Shown here: one piece after another, positions 27,267 to 36,219 of the stretch
How positions within the stretch are numbered: position 1 is the first letter of the stretch
Layout of the letters: each line of letters begins with the position of its first letter
Assembly (NCBI GenBank): GCA_002715465.1
Contig: PAYY01000006.1
Span: 1-64,000 of the forward strand
DNA: 64,000 nucleotides
Source of the DNA: Fidelibacterota bacterium
GTDB taxonomy: Bacteria > Marinisomatota > Marinisomatia > Marinisomatales > S15-B10
Reading direction: 5' to 3'
Made by a program: the position numbers and the translations under genes
Notes under the pieces: model-generated
Told to the model about the DNA's origin: nothing
Databases searched by the model: none
The model's input: only the letters and a program-made list of their open reading frames with translations

Positions 27267-28466
27267 ATGATGGAATATTTAGAAAAAACATTTCGATGGT
27301 TTGGTCCAGATTTTGGTATAACTCTGAATGATGTTAAACAAACTGGTGCAACGGGAGTTGTAACAGCATTGTATAATGTTCCTATTGGGGAGGTATGGAG
27401 TAGAGAAGAAATAAAAAGATTGAAGAAAAAAATTGAATCTTCAGGGCTTAAATGGTCAGTAGTAGAAAGTGTAAATGTCCATGAGAGCATCAAAACTTCT
27501 TCAGCTAACTCTAAAGAATACATTATCAATTATATTGAAACTTTACATAATTTATCTGAAAATGGAATAAAAACTGTATGTTACAATTTTATGCCAATTT
27601 TAGATTGGACAAGGACAGATCTTTTTTTTCCATTAAAGAATGGAAGTTATTCTTTACGTTATTTTAAGTCAGCAATAGCTGCTTTTGATTTATTCTTATT
27701 AAATAGAAAAGATGCAATAAATAATTACAATTCCAATACTATAGATGAAGCAAAAACATTATTTGACAATCTTTCTGAAGAGGAAAAAGGGACTCTTAAG
27801 GATACCATAATGGCTGGTGTACCTGGGACTAGAGATGTTTTTTCAATAGAAGAATTTAAATCTCGCCATGCCGAATATATTTCAATAGATGATATTCAGT
27901 TAAAAAAAAATTTAGTTAACTTTCATAAAAAGGTTATTCCTGAAGCTGAAAGTATTGGTGTAAAAATGTGTATTCATCCGGATGATCCACCATTTTCTAT
28001 ATTTGGATTACCAAGAGTAATTAATAACATATCTAATATTGAAAATATATTGAGAAAAGTACCATCATATTATAATGGTTTAACTTTTTGTTCTGGATCA
28101 TTAGCGGCTAATCCAAAGAATAACCTCGCGAAAATTTTTAGGCTTTTTTCTGAAAGGGTACATTTTATTCATCTACGAAATATTCAATTAGAAGAAGATA
28201 AAAGTTTTTTCGAAACAGATCATTTGAACGGAAGTATAAATTTAGCTGAAATTATGGAATTAATAATTCAAGAACAGCTAAGAAGATATTCTGAAGGCAG
28301 TAGAGATGTTAATATTCCTATAAGATCTGACCATGGACCTTTGATGCTGGGAGATATTAAATTAAAAGAAAAATTTTATCCTGGATATTCTACGATAGGA
28401 AGAATGAAAGGTTTAGCTCAATTAACTGGTTTAGAATTAGGTTTAAGACATAAAATTTGCAGTTAA
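27267..28466 (+). CDS. uxuA: Mannonate dehydratase
   Basis: Dehydrates D-mannonate to 2-keto-3-deoxygluconate. The UxuA pattern is clear: the N-terminal TFRWFGP, the central YNFMPILDWTRTDL, the metal-site MCIHPDDPPF, GLTFCSGSLAANP, then HFIHLRNI and a final IRSDHGPLMLGD with conserved His. Length 399 matches the long bacterial enzyme. It is the last gene of the hexuronate set and is followed by a possible terminator. No transporter, isomerase or regulator gene is present next to it, so substrate uptake must be encoded elsewhere. Confidence 0.94.
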   Translation: MMEYLEKTFRWFGPDFGITLNDVKQTGATGVVTALYNVPIGEVWSREEIKRLKKKIESSGLKWSVVESVNVHESIKTSSANSKEYIINYIETLHNLSENGIKTVCYNFMPILDWTRTDLFFPLKNGSYSLRYFKSAIAAFDLFLLNRKDAINNYNSNTIDEAKTLFDNLSEEEKGTLKDTIMAGVPGTRDVFSIEEFKSRHAEYISIDDIQLKKNLVNFHKKVIPEAESIGVKMCIHPDDPPFSIFGLPRVINNISNIENILRKVPSYYNGLTFCSGSLAANPKNNLAKIFRLFSERVHFIHLRNIQLEEDKSFFETDHLNGSINLAEIMELIIQEQLRRYSEGSRDVNIPIRSDHGPLMLGDIKLKEKFYPGYSTIGRMKGLAQLTGLELGLRHKICS

Positions 28467-28468
28467 AT

Positions 28469-28502
28469 AAAAAGGAAGTAAATGGAACTAGTTTCCTTTT
28501 TT
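28469..28502 (+). terminator. Possible terminator after uxuA
   Basis: The 9-bp arms aaaaaggaa (28469-28477) and ttccttttt (28493-28501) pair perfectly around a 15-nt loop. The T-rich 3' arm would form the U-tract. The G/C core is only two pairs, so strength is doubtful. Confidence 0.45.
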
Positions 28503-28542
28503 AAAACATTTTTGTTTGTAAGGATGTGCATTAGTAATAATA

Positions 28543-28893
28543 ATGTTGCAAGTATTAATTAAAGTTTTGATTACCTCTGTTATTATTACTTTTGCTTCAG
28601 AGATTGCAAAAAAAGATACTTTTTTAGCAGGAATTATCGTATCGATGCCCATTATATCTATTCTATCGATATTATGGGTTTACATTGACACAAAAGACAT
28701 TAACACTATAAATTCCCTATCGAATAGTATATTTTGGATGGTAATTCCTTCTCTTTCATTATTTGTTTCACTACCATTATTATTAAAAACAGGTATTAAT
28801 TTTTATGTAGGAATGTTTTTATCTATTTTGATTACGATTAGCAGTTATTTTTTGTTAGTTCTTGTTCTTAATCGATCAGGTATTGATATTTAG
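28543..28893 (+). CDS. DUF3147 family membrane protein
   Basis: A 116-residue protein of four hydrophobic helices with the opening IKVLITSVIITFASEIAKK and the loop FLAGIIVSMPIISIL, which match the DUF3147 family of small integral membrane proteins. The function of the family is unknown. It stands alone between the hexuronate set and smpB. Confidence 0.85.
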   Translation: MLQVLIKVLITSVIITFASEIAKKDTFLAGIIVSMPIISILSILWVYIDTKDINTINSLSNSIFWMVIPSLSLFVSLPLLLKTGINFYVGMFLSILITISSYFLLVLVLNRSGIDI

Positions 28894-28993
28894 TCTATTT
28901 GGAATGTGTAATAATATTTTTAAGGTAATAATGTTCATTAGATGCAATTATTTATGGATCTTATTTAACAATTAAGTTTAATGTTAGGACAAA

Positions 28994-29455
28994 ATGCCTG
29001 ATGAATCAAAAGCCATTGCCAGAAACAGAAAAGCTTTTCATGATTATGAAATAATTGAAAAGTTCGAGGCAGGTATGGAATTGCGTGGTTCAGAAGTTAA
29101 AAGCCTTAGAGAGGGGAAAGCGAACTTGCGTGATAGTTATGTAGTTATTCGAGGCAGTCAAATTAAACTTATTGGAATGCATATTGGTCATTATTCACAT
29201 ACAGGTTATCTGGGGCATGAACCTTATAGAGATAGAAAACTTCTTTTGCAAAGGATTGAAATTAGAAAATTAATTCGAAAAGTTTCTGTAAAAGGTATGA
29301 CGATAATTCCGTTAAGTATATATTTTAAAAATGGTTGGGCTAAAGTTGAAATTGGTCTAGCAAAGAGTAAACGTTCTTACCAAAAGAAAAGAGTTATTGC
29401 AGATAGAGATCGAGCTAGAGATTTAGATCGTGAAATGAAAGATAGGAAATATTAA
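28994..29455 (+). CDS. smpB: SsrA-binding protein SmpB
   Basis: Binds tmRNA and brings it to stalled ribosomes for trans-translation. The SmpB fold motifs are clear: IARNRKAFHDYEI at the N-terminus, GMELRGSEVKSLREGKANL, HIGHYSHTGYLGHEP and the C-terminal basic tail (KKRVIADRDRARDLDREMKD). Length 153 is normal. The ribosome site agga precedes ATG 28994. The stop overlaps tyrS by 1 nt. The tmRNA gene itself is not in this window. Confidence 0.97.
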   Translation: MPDESKAIARNRKAFHDYEIIEKFEAGMELRGSEVKSLREGKANLRDSYVVIRGSQIKLIGMHIGHYSHTGYLGHEPYRDRKLLLQRIEIRKLIRKVSVKGMTIIPLSIYFKNGWAKVEIGLAKSKRSYQKKRVIADRDRARDLDREMKDRKY

Positions 29456-30669
29456 TGTCAAAATTTGCTCCAATTAATGAACAAATGGATTTAATTCGAA
29501 GAGGTACTACAGAAATAATTTCTGAAGAAGAATTATTTAAACGTCTAGAGAATTCATTAAGCAGAAATAAACCTTTAATTGTAAAACTTGGTTGTGATCC
29601 AAGTCGTCCGGATCTTCATATTGGTCATTCTGTAGTATTGAAAAAACTAAGACATTTTCAAGATTTAGGACATCAATCGGTTTTAGTTATCGGGGATTTT
29701 ACTGCTCTTATTGGAGATCCTTCTGGAAGGAATAAAACTAGACCACACCTAACATCAGTTCAAGTAGATAAATATGCTGAAACTTATATAGATCAAGCTG
29801 GCCGAATTTTAAAACTTAATAATCTCAGAATAGTTAGGAATAGTAATTGGTTAGGTAAGCTGAATTTCTATGATATAATTAAACTTTCAAGTCACTATAC
29901 GGTTGCACGTATGTTGGAACGAGATGATTTTGAGAAAAGATATAAGAACAAAGTTCCTATTTCAATTCACGAATTTCTTTATCCTCTTGCCCAGGCAATG
30001 GATTCAGTTGAATTAACTTCTGATATTGAATTAGGGGGAACTGATCAAAAATTCAATTTATTAGTTGGTAGACATCTGCAGAAAGATTTTGGTCAAGCTC
30101 CGCAAATTGTAATTACGACACCTTTATTAGAAGGAACAGATGGAATTAGAAAAATGTCAAAATCTTATGATAATTATATAGGTATAACAGAAACTCCTTC
30201 TGAAATGTATGGAAAAACCATGTCAATACCTGATAATTTAATTCATCGATATTTTTTATTTGCAACAGATATAGAAGAAAACAAAATAAATGAGATCACA
30301 GTTAAGATGAATAGTGGGGATATAAATCCTCGAGATGTTAAACGAGAATTAGCTAGAAATATTGTAGAATTATATTATGACAAGAAGTTAGCTGATTATG
30401 CTGAAAAAGATTTTGATAAAATTTTTCTTAAATCTGAAACCCCGGAAAATATAAATGAATGGAGTGCTGGTAGTAATAAAGCTACAATTCTTTCTATAAT
30501 GTGTGATTCAAAGTTAATTGAGTCTAAACGTGAGGCTCGTCGGCTTATAAACCAAGGCGCTGTAAGTATTAATAATAATAAGATCAAAGATATAACTGAG
30601 ATGATAGATCTAACATCTTCAGTAGTTCTTAAAGTTGGTAAACGAAAATTTCTACGTATTGTATCCTGA
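29455..30669 (+). CDS. tyrS: Tyrosyl-tRNA synthetase
   Basis: Charges tRNA-Tyr with tyrosine. It contains the class I signatures LHIGHSVVL (about 52-60) and KMSKSYDN, the tRNA-binding linker, and a C-terminal S4-like RNA-binding domain (SKLIESKREARRLINQGAVSIN). The 404-residue length is that of the TyrZ-like short type. The start is coupled to smpB through TAATG. Confidence 0.96.
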   Translation: MSKFAPINEQMDLIRRGTTEIISEEELFKRLENSLSRNKPLIVKLGCDPSRPDLHIGHSVVLKKLRHFQDLGHQSVLVIGDFTALIGDPSGRNKTRPHLTSVQVDKYAETYIDQAGRILKLNNLRIVRNSNWLGKLNFYDIIKLSSHYTVARMLERDDFEKRYKNKVPISIHEFLYPLAQAMDSVELTSDIELGGTDQKFNLLVGRHLQKDFGQAPQIVITTPLLEGTDGIRKMSKSYDNYIGITETPSEMYGKTMSIPDNLIHRYFLFATDIEENKINEITVKMNSGDINPRDVKRELARNIVELYYDKKLADYAEKDFDKIFLKSETPENINEWSAGSNKATILSIMCDSKLIESKREARRLINQGAVSINNNKIKDITEMIDLTSSVVLKVGKRKFLRIVS

Positions 30670-30765
30670 TTTTTTATTCTGCTTCACTTCCTAGTTTTAT
30701 CTAATAAATGTATAAAGTTATATTTAAAGGTTGAATCTACTTAAAAATATTTGTTGGAGGACAAA

Positions 30766-31098
30766 ATGGAAAAGAATGTTTTAGAGTTTACAGACGGTGA
30801 ATTTGATTCTGATGTACTTTCTTCAGAAACACCAGTGCTTGTTGACTTCTGGGCTGAATGGTGTGGACCTTGTCGCATGATAGGGCCAATTGTAGAAGAG
30901 ATTGCAAATGAATATTCAGGTCGAATAAAAGTTGGAAAAATGAATGTTGATCATAATCCTGAAGTACCACCCAAATATGGTATAAGAAGTATACCAAGTC
31001 TCTTAGTATTTAAAGATGGTGCAGTATCAGATCAAATTGTTGGTGCTGTTCCCAAGAATAACATTACTAACATCCTAGATAGGATCTTGACTGATTAA
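30766..31098 (+). CDS. trxA: Thioredoxin
   Basis: A general disulfide reductase with the active site WCGPC and the cis-Pro region [12 protein letters not shown] choose ATG 30766, because ttggagg lies 6-12 bp upstream; an in-frame TTG at 30751 would place this ribosome site inside the gene. The product is then 110 residues, normal for the family. The stop overlaps trxB by 1 nt, so the reductant and its reductase are made together. Confidence 0.96.
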   Translation: MEKNVLEFTDGEFDSDVLSSETPVLVDFWAEWCGPCRMIGPIVEEIANEYSGRIKVGKMNVDHNPEVPPKYGIRSIPSLLVFKDGAVSDQIVGAVPKNNITNILDRILTD

Positions 31099-32021
31099 TG
31101 TTAAATAAGGTTGTAATTATTGGTTCAGGACCAGCAGGTTTAACAGCAGCAATTTACTGTGCCAGAGCTAACCTAAATCCAATAGTATTTGAAGGTAACC
31201 AGCCTGGAGGTCAATTGACAATTACTACTGATGTTGAAAACTATCCTGGTTTTCCTGATGGTATAATGGGACCAGCTCTAATGGATTTATTCAGGAATCA
31301 AGCTATTCGTTTTGGTGCCAATTGTCACTTTAAAGAAGTGACTAAGGTAGATTTTGGTAAAAGACCATTTAAAATATGGGTAGGTAATGAACTTTTTGAG
31401 TCTGAGTCAGTTATCGTGTCTACTGGTGCATCTGCACGCCTACTAGGGCTAAAATCTGAATTTGAATTAATGGGTAATGGTGTTTCAGCATGCGCTACTT
31501 GTGATGGGTTTTTTTTTAAGGATAAACATGTAATTGTTATAGGTGGCGGAGATTCTGCTATGGAAGAAGCTATTTTTTTGACAAAATTTGCGAGTAAAGT
31601 AACAGTAGTGCATCGACGTAATGAATTAAGAGCATCGAAAATCATGCAAGACCGTGCTGAAAATAATAAAAAAATAGAATTCGCATGGAATGTTCTAATT
31701 GACAAAATTTATGGAACTAAAGAAAGTGGTGTTAGTGGTGTTAGAATGAAGAATGTTCTTTCAGGGAAAACACATGATTTTGATTGCCAAGGTGTATTTT
31801 TGGCGATTGGTCATAAACCAAACACTTCTATTTTTACAGGACAGTTAGATACTGATGAAAAAGACTATATAATTACAGATGGATCCTCTAAAACTTCCAT
31901 TGAGGGTGTTTTTGCTTCAGGAGATGTCCAAGATCGTATTTATAGACAGGCTGTGACCGCCGCAGGAAGTGGATGTATGGCTGCAATTGATGCTGAAAGA
32001 TTCCTTGAATCTCAGCATTAA
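31098..32021 (+). CDS. trxB: Thioredoxin reductase
   Basis: NADPH-dependent flavoenzyme that reduces thioredoxin. It has the FAD motif [10 protein letters not shown] (about 8-17), the redox motif CATCDG (two cysteines), the NADPH motif [10 protein letters not shown] and the C-terminal [21 protein letters not shown]. Length 307 is the low-molecular-weight type. It forms a translationally coupled pair with trxA. Confidence 0.96.
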   Translation: MLNKVVIIGSGPAGLTAAIYCARANLNPIVFEGNQPGGQLTITTDVENYPGFPDGIMGPALMDLFRNQAIRFGANCHFKEVTKVDFGKRPFKIWVGNELFESESVIVSTGASARLLGLKSEFELMGNGVSACATCDGFFFKDKHVIVIGGGDSAMEEAIFLTKFASKVTVVHRRNELRASKIMQDRAENNKKIEFAWNVLIDKIYGTKESGVSGVRMKNVLSGKTHDFDCQGVFLAIGHKPNTSIFTGQLDTDEKDYIITDGSSKTSIEGVFASGDVQDRIYRQAVTAAGSGCMAAIDAERFLESQH

Positions 32022-32084
32022 TTTTATGTGGATAATTTATTTCTTTAAACTATCCCAAAAGTATTTTGTATCGAAAGGATTTTA

Positions 32085-32777
32085 ATGAATAAGATTCAAG
32101 AGCCAATTTTTGAATTAAATAATATAAGAGTTGATTTTGAGAACAAAAGTGTGCTCAAAATTGAAAATTTTAAATTTCATCGAGGAACAGTATATGGGAT
32201 CACGGGTCCAGTAGGTTCTGGAAAGTCTACTTTCATTAATTTGCTTAGTGGGAAAACCTTCCCAACTAAAGGTGAAGTACTATTTGAAAGAGATTATTAT
32301 AAAAAAAACTGGGTAGGGAAAATCAAACTTCCTGACAATATAATTATTTGTGATAAAAATGGTTTTTCATCCTCTCTTTCTGTAATGGAGATATTAAAAA
32401 ACCAATTTGGAGATAGGATTAAGGAGTTAAAAAAACAATATTATTCTAATAATACAAAATCTCTGGAATGGCATACACCAATTAAATATCTATCTTCAGG
32501 CCAACTTGAAAAGTTAGCTCTTGTTTATTCAATAGAATCAGATCCGAAAGTTCTTATTATTGATGATTACGGGAAACATTTAGACCCTGAAATTTTACAA
32601 CATTTCAATAAAAAGTTAAATCACATTGCTCGAGCTAGAGGTGTAACGATTATATTAGCTAGTAGCTATTTTAAAAATATTATTCCTTGCCTAAGTGTCT
32701 TGCTTTCCCTTGATAACGGTCACTTATCTAAAGTAAGATCATTTAAGCGACAGGTTAAGGGTAAGTCGAAGCCTTGA
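32085..32777 (+). CDS. Orphan ABC ATPase with altered catalytic residues
   Basis: A 230-residue ABC-type ATP-binding protein with Walker A GPVGSGKST (41-49), signature YLSSGQLEK (135-143) and Walker B VLIID (156-160). The catalytic glutamate after Walker B is Asp (D161, IIDDYG) and the H-loop histidine is replaced by Ser (ILASS, about 191-194). A basic C-terminal tail (KRQVKGKSKP) follows. No permease or second ATPase is nearby. It overlaps the HDAC gene by 4 nt. ATP binding is likely, but fast hydrolysis is doubtful. A regulatory or structural role is an inference. Confidence 0.75.
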   Translation: MNKIQEPIFELNNIRVDFENKSVLKIENFKFHRGTVYGITGPVGSGKSTFINLLSGKTFPTKGEVLFERDYYKKNWVGKIKLPDNIIICDKNGFSSSLSVMEILKNQFGDRIKELKKQYYSNNTKSLEWHTPIKYLSSGQLEKLALVYSIESDPKVLIIDDYGKHLDPEILQHFNKKLNHIARARGVTIILASSYFKNIIPCLSVLLSLDNGHLSKVRSFKRQVKGKSKP

Positions 32778-33721
32778 ATTGGACTGGACTTATAACTAGT
32801 CCTATTTATTTAAAACATTTTACCGGTAAATCGCATCCGGAATGTCAAGATCGATTAAAGTATATAGATAAGATTCTTCAATCATCAATAATTTGGGATA
32901 ATATTCATAAAATAAAACCTCGACCCGCTACATTTGGTGAATTAATAAATATTCATTCCGAATCTTATGTAAAAGAAATTGAAATGAAATGTAAATCTGG
33001 TATCTTAAAGGATGGAGATACATTTTTTTGTAAAGATTCTTATACAGTAGCAAGCTTTGCTGCTGGTGGCGTAATCAAAGCTGTGGAAATGATTTTTGAA
33101 GAAAAAATATATAATGCTTTCTGTGCTATTCGTCCTCCTGGGCATCATGCTGAAAAAGATTCAGCAATGGGTTTTTGTATCTTTAATAATGCAGCTATTG
33201 CTGCAAAGATTGCGCAAATAAAATTTGATGCTGAGAGAATATTTATATTAGATTGGGATGTTCATCATGGAAATGGGATTCAACACATTTTTGAATATGA
33301 TTCATCAGTGTTTTATATGAGTCTTCATCAGTATCCTTTTTATCCTGGATCAGGGTCTAAAGATGAAACAGGAAAAGGAGATGGTTTAGGTTTTACATTA
33401 AATTTCCCGTTGAACGCTGGAAGTGGAGATGAAGTATATTTAGATATAATGAGTAATGCACTTCCTGATATTGTTATGGCTTTTAATCCAGACTTAATAA
33501 TTTTATCTGCTGGATTTGATGCTCATACATTTGATCCACTTGGAAATATGAATGTTTCAACTGAATGTTTTGCTAAAATGACAGAAATTATTATCGACCT
33601 AGCTATTGAGACTTGTGGAGGAAAAGTTTTATCTATTTTAGAAGGTGGTTACAATCTTTCTAGTCTTGCTGAATCGGTTGAAATGCATATAATGAAATTA
33701 ATGGAGAAAGCCAATGACTGA
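32774..33721 (+). CDS. Histone deacetylase family protein (acetoin/acetylpolyamine type)
   Basis: Zinc-dependent amidohydrolase of the arginase/deacetylase fold, 315 residues. Key sites are RPPGHHA (H124, H125), the metal ligands D162 and H164 in DWDVHHGNG, SAGFDAH (third ligand Asp) and the C-terminal ILEGGYN with the catalytic tyrosine. The TTG start overlaps the ABC gene stop and its stop overlaps gpmI by 8 nt. Bacterial members remove acetyl groups from proteins or small amines; the substrate is not evident. The link with gpmI suggests protein deacetylation in central metabolism, which is speculation. Confidence 0.9.
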   Translation: MNWTGLITSPIYLKHFTGKSHPECQDRLKYIDKILQSSIIWDNIHKIKPRPATFGELINIHSESYVKEIEMKCKSGILKDGDTFFCKDSYTVASFAAGGVIKAVEMIFEEKIYNAFCAIRPPGHHAEKDSAMGFCIFNNAAIAAKIAQIKFDAERIFILDWDVHHGNGIQHIFEYDSSVFYMSLHQYPFYPGSGSKDETGKGDGLGFTLNFPLNAGSGDEVYLDIMSNALPDIVMAFNPDLIILSAGFDAHTFDPLGNMNVSTECFAKMTEIIIDLAIETCGGKVLSILEGGYNLSSLAESVEMHIMKLMEKAND

Positions 33722-35249
33722 TTACCCCAGTAAATTTATTTTACTTATTCTAGATGGATTAGGTCTTAGAGATGTTACTGAAAATAACGCTTTTCGTTTA
33801 GCAAGGACACCTACTTTTGACAGGCTCTTTAACACATGCCCTTGGTCTATTCTAGATGCATCTCAGAATTCCGTGGGATTGCCTAATGGTGTTATTGGAA
33901 ATTCTGAAGTTGGACATATGACTATCGGTGCCGGTAGAATAATAAAGCAAGATTTAGTAAGGATAAATGATGAAATTAAAAGTGATAGACTTAAAGATAA
34001 CAATGAGATTAAAAAACTTTTCTCTTTTGTTAAAGAAAGGAATTCAAACCTACATCTAATGGGATTAGTTTCTGATGGAGGAGTACATAGTCATCTTAAC
34101 CATATTCTTCCTATATTAAAATGTGCTAAGATCTTTGGTGTTAAAAATGTTTATATACATTTCATTAGTGATGGAAGAGATGCTTCCCCATATGGATCAC
34201 TTGATTATTATAAAATTTTAAATAAAGCAATTATGGATGTAGGTATTGGGGAAATAGCTACAATAATTGGAAGGTACTATGCAATGGATAGGGATAAGCG
34301 TTGGGATAGGACAGAATCAGCTTATGATCTATATATTTTAGGGAAAGGTGAAAAAATTGATACAGTTGAAAATGCTATTGTTCAATCTCATGCTGATGGA
34401 ATAACAGATGAATTTATTAAACCCTTTATCATCAATGGGATAGATGGTAGAATTGGTCCTGATGATGCTGTCCTTTGTTTTAATTATCGAGCGGATAGAA
34501 TGAGGCAAATTTGTTCAGCTCTAGGTAGTGATAATTTCATTGATTTCAAAAGAGAAACACCTCCTGTTCGCTTAACTTCGATGACTTCCTATCATAAAGA
34601 TTATAATTTTCCAATTTTATTTCGGGATAAAAAAATTGACATGAAACTAGGACAGGTAATTGAAAAATTAGGTTTAAGACAATTAAGAGTAGCTGAAACT
34701 GAGAAATATGCACATGTTACTTACTTCCTTAATGGAGGAGATGAGGATCCTTATGATGCAGAAGAAAGACTTTTGGTTCCTTCACCAAAAGTAGCCACAT
34801 ATGACCTTCAGCCAGAAATGAGTGCTTTTGGAATTCGAGATGCTGTATTAAATGCTATGCATAAGGAACAAAGTGATGCGATAGTTATGAATATTGCTAA
34901 TACAGATATGGTTGGTCATACAGGAAACCTTAAGGCAACTATAAGAGCTGCTGAAGTTGCAGATGAAGTATTAGGGGATATTTTAAAAATGGCTGAAAGT
35001 AAGAGAACTATAGCATTCGTCACAGCTGATCATGGAAATTGTGAGGTTATGTTAGATGAATCTACAGGTAGGAAACATACAGCGCATACATTAAATCCTG
35101 TTCCTTTTATTGTTGTAAATGGTCCAAAAGAATTAAAATTACGTTCTAATGGAGGACTCTCTGATGTATCTCCAACGATACTTAATTCAATTGGAGCTAA
35201 AATACCTCAAGAAATGACTGGAAAAAGTCTTATTTATGATATCTTATAA
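33714..35249 (+). CDS. gpmI: 2,3-bisphosphoglycerate-independent phosphoglycerate mutase
   Basis: Interconverts 3- and 2-phosphoglycerate with two Mn ions in glycolysis. The metal/nucleophile sites D14 (LILDGLG) and S64 (GNSEVGH), the substrate-binding HFISDGRDASP, YYAMDRDKRWDR and RADRMRQI, and the C-terminal VTADHGNCE are all present. Length 511 is normal. It overlaps the upstream HDAC gene and the downstream heptose kinase (14 nt), so all four genes from 32085 appear to be one operon. Confidence 0.97.
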   Translation: MTDYPSKFILLILDGLGLRDVTENNAFRLARTPTFDRLFNTCPWSILDASQNSVGLPNGVIGNSEVGHMTIGAGRIIKQDLVRINDEIKSDRLKDNNEIKKLFSFVKERNSNLHLMGLVSDGGVHSHLNHILPILKCAKIFGVKNVYIHFISDGRDASPYGSLDYYKILNKAIMDVGIGEIATIIGRYYAMDRDKRWDRTESAYDLYILGKGEKIDTVENAIVQSHADGITDEFIKPFIINGIDGRIGPDDAVLCFNYRADRMRQICSALGSDNFIDFKRETPPVRLTSMTSYHKDYNFPILFRDKKIDMKLGQVIEKLGLRQLRVAETEKYAHVTYFLNGGDEDPYDAEERLLVPSPKVATYDLQPEMSAFGIRDAVLNAMHKEQSDAIVMNIANTDMVGHTGNLKATIRAAEVADEVLGDILKMAESKRTIAFVTADHGNCEVMLDESTGRKHTAHTLNPVPFIVVNGPKELKLRSNGGLSDVSPTILNSIGAKIPQEMTGKSLIYDIL

Positions 35250-36219
35250 AAGATATATTGATTTAGAATATCAGTTTGAAAATTTAAATATACTTATTGT
35301 TGGTGATGCAATGCTCGATAGTTACGTTTGGGGAGAAGTGTCTAGGATATCATCTGAAGCTCCTGTACCTGTTATCAAAATAAATTCTTCTAGTTCTAAT
35401 CTTGGGGGAGCTACTAATGTAGTTTCTAATATACAATCACTTGGAGCAAAAGCCACAATTGCGTCGGTAATTGGTGATGATCTAGAAGGAAAAATTCTTA
35501 AGTCACAGTTATTGGAAACTGGTGTGGATATTTCCATGTTATTAATTGATCCTTCTCGACCTACTACTGTAAAAACAAGAATCCTTGCTCAAAATCAACA
35601 GGTCGTTCGCACCGATAGAGAAGATATCAAAAATCTTAGTTTGGAGCATAAAACCAGATTAATAGATAAAATTAATAAAAAGATAGATACTTTTGACGGC
35701 ATAATTTTAGAAAATTATGATAAAGGTTTGTTAGATAATGAAATAATTTCTGAAATCATTGAATTAAGTAAAAGAACAAATAAAAAAGTTTATGTAGATC
35801 CGAAAGAAAAGGATTTTTTTTCTTTCCAAGGAGTAGAAATGGTTAAGCCAAATGCTTACGAGGTATCTTTAGCAATGGATTCAAATATTAGCGAAAAAAA
35901 TATTGATAAGATTGGAGTTGAATTACGCAAACGTCTCGAATGTGAAATTCTTCTGATTACTCTTGGTAAAAGTGGAATGGCACTCTTTGATAATCAAGGA
36001 TTTAACCCTATTCCAACAAGGGCTCGCAGTGTTCATGACGTTTCTGGTGCTGGAGATACAGTTATATCGGTTTTTTCCCTTGCACACCTTAGCGGGGCTT
36101 CTCCAAAAGAAGCTGCTGAAATTGCTAATTTTGCGGCTGGAAGAGTATGTGAAGAAGTTGGAGTTGCACCGATTACTAGGCGAATGCTTCGAGAAATTAT
36201 TGAAGTTTATCAAAACTGA
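35236..36219 (+). CDS. rfaE1: D-glycero-beta-D-manno-heptose-7-phosphate kinase (RfaE domain I)
   Basis: PfkB-family kinase that makes heptose 1,7-bisphosphate for ADP-heptose, the lipopolysaccharide core precursor. It has ILIVGDAMLDSYVWGEVSRISSEAPVPV at the start, GGATNVVSNI and the C-terminal SGAGDTVISVFSLA (catalytic Asp). Length 327 equals the first domain of E. coli HldE; the cytidylyltransferase domain is absent and must be a separate gene. Its presence supports a heptose-containing LPS, so a Gram-negative outer membrane. Confidence 0.92.
   Translation: MISYKRYIDLEYQFENLNILIVGDAMLDSYVWGEVSRISSEAPVPVIKINSSSSNLGGATNVVSNIQSLGAKATIASVIGDDLEGKILKSQLLETGVDISMLLIDPSRPTTVKTRILAQNQQVVRTDREDIKNLSLEHKTRLIDKINKKIDTFDGIILENYDKGLLDNEIISEIIELSKRTNKKVYVDPKEKDFFSFQGVEMVKPNAYEVSLAMDSNISEKNIDKIGVELRKRLECEILLITLGKSGMALFDNQGFNPIPTRARSVHDVSGAGDTVISVFSLAHLSGASPKEAAEIANFAAGRVCEEVGVAPITRRMLREIIEVYQN

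Noticed and set aside
35963..36199. Long upstream extension of the beta-propeller gene
   Set aside because: It is a +1-frame shadow of the heptose kinase gene; a signal peptide begins only after TTG 36200.
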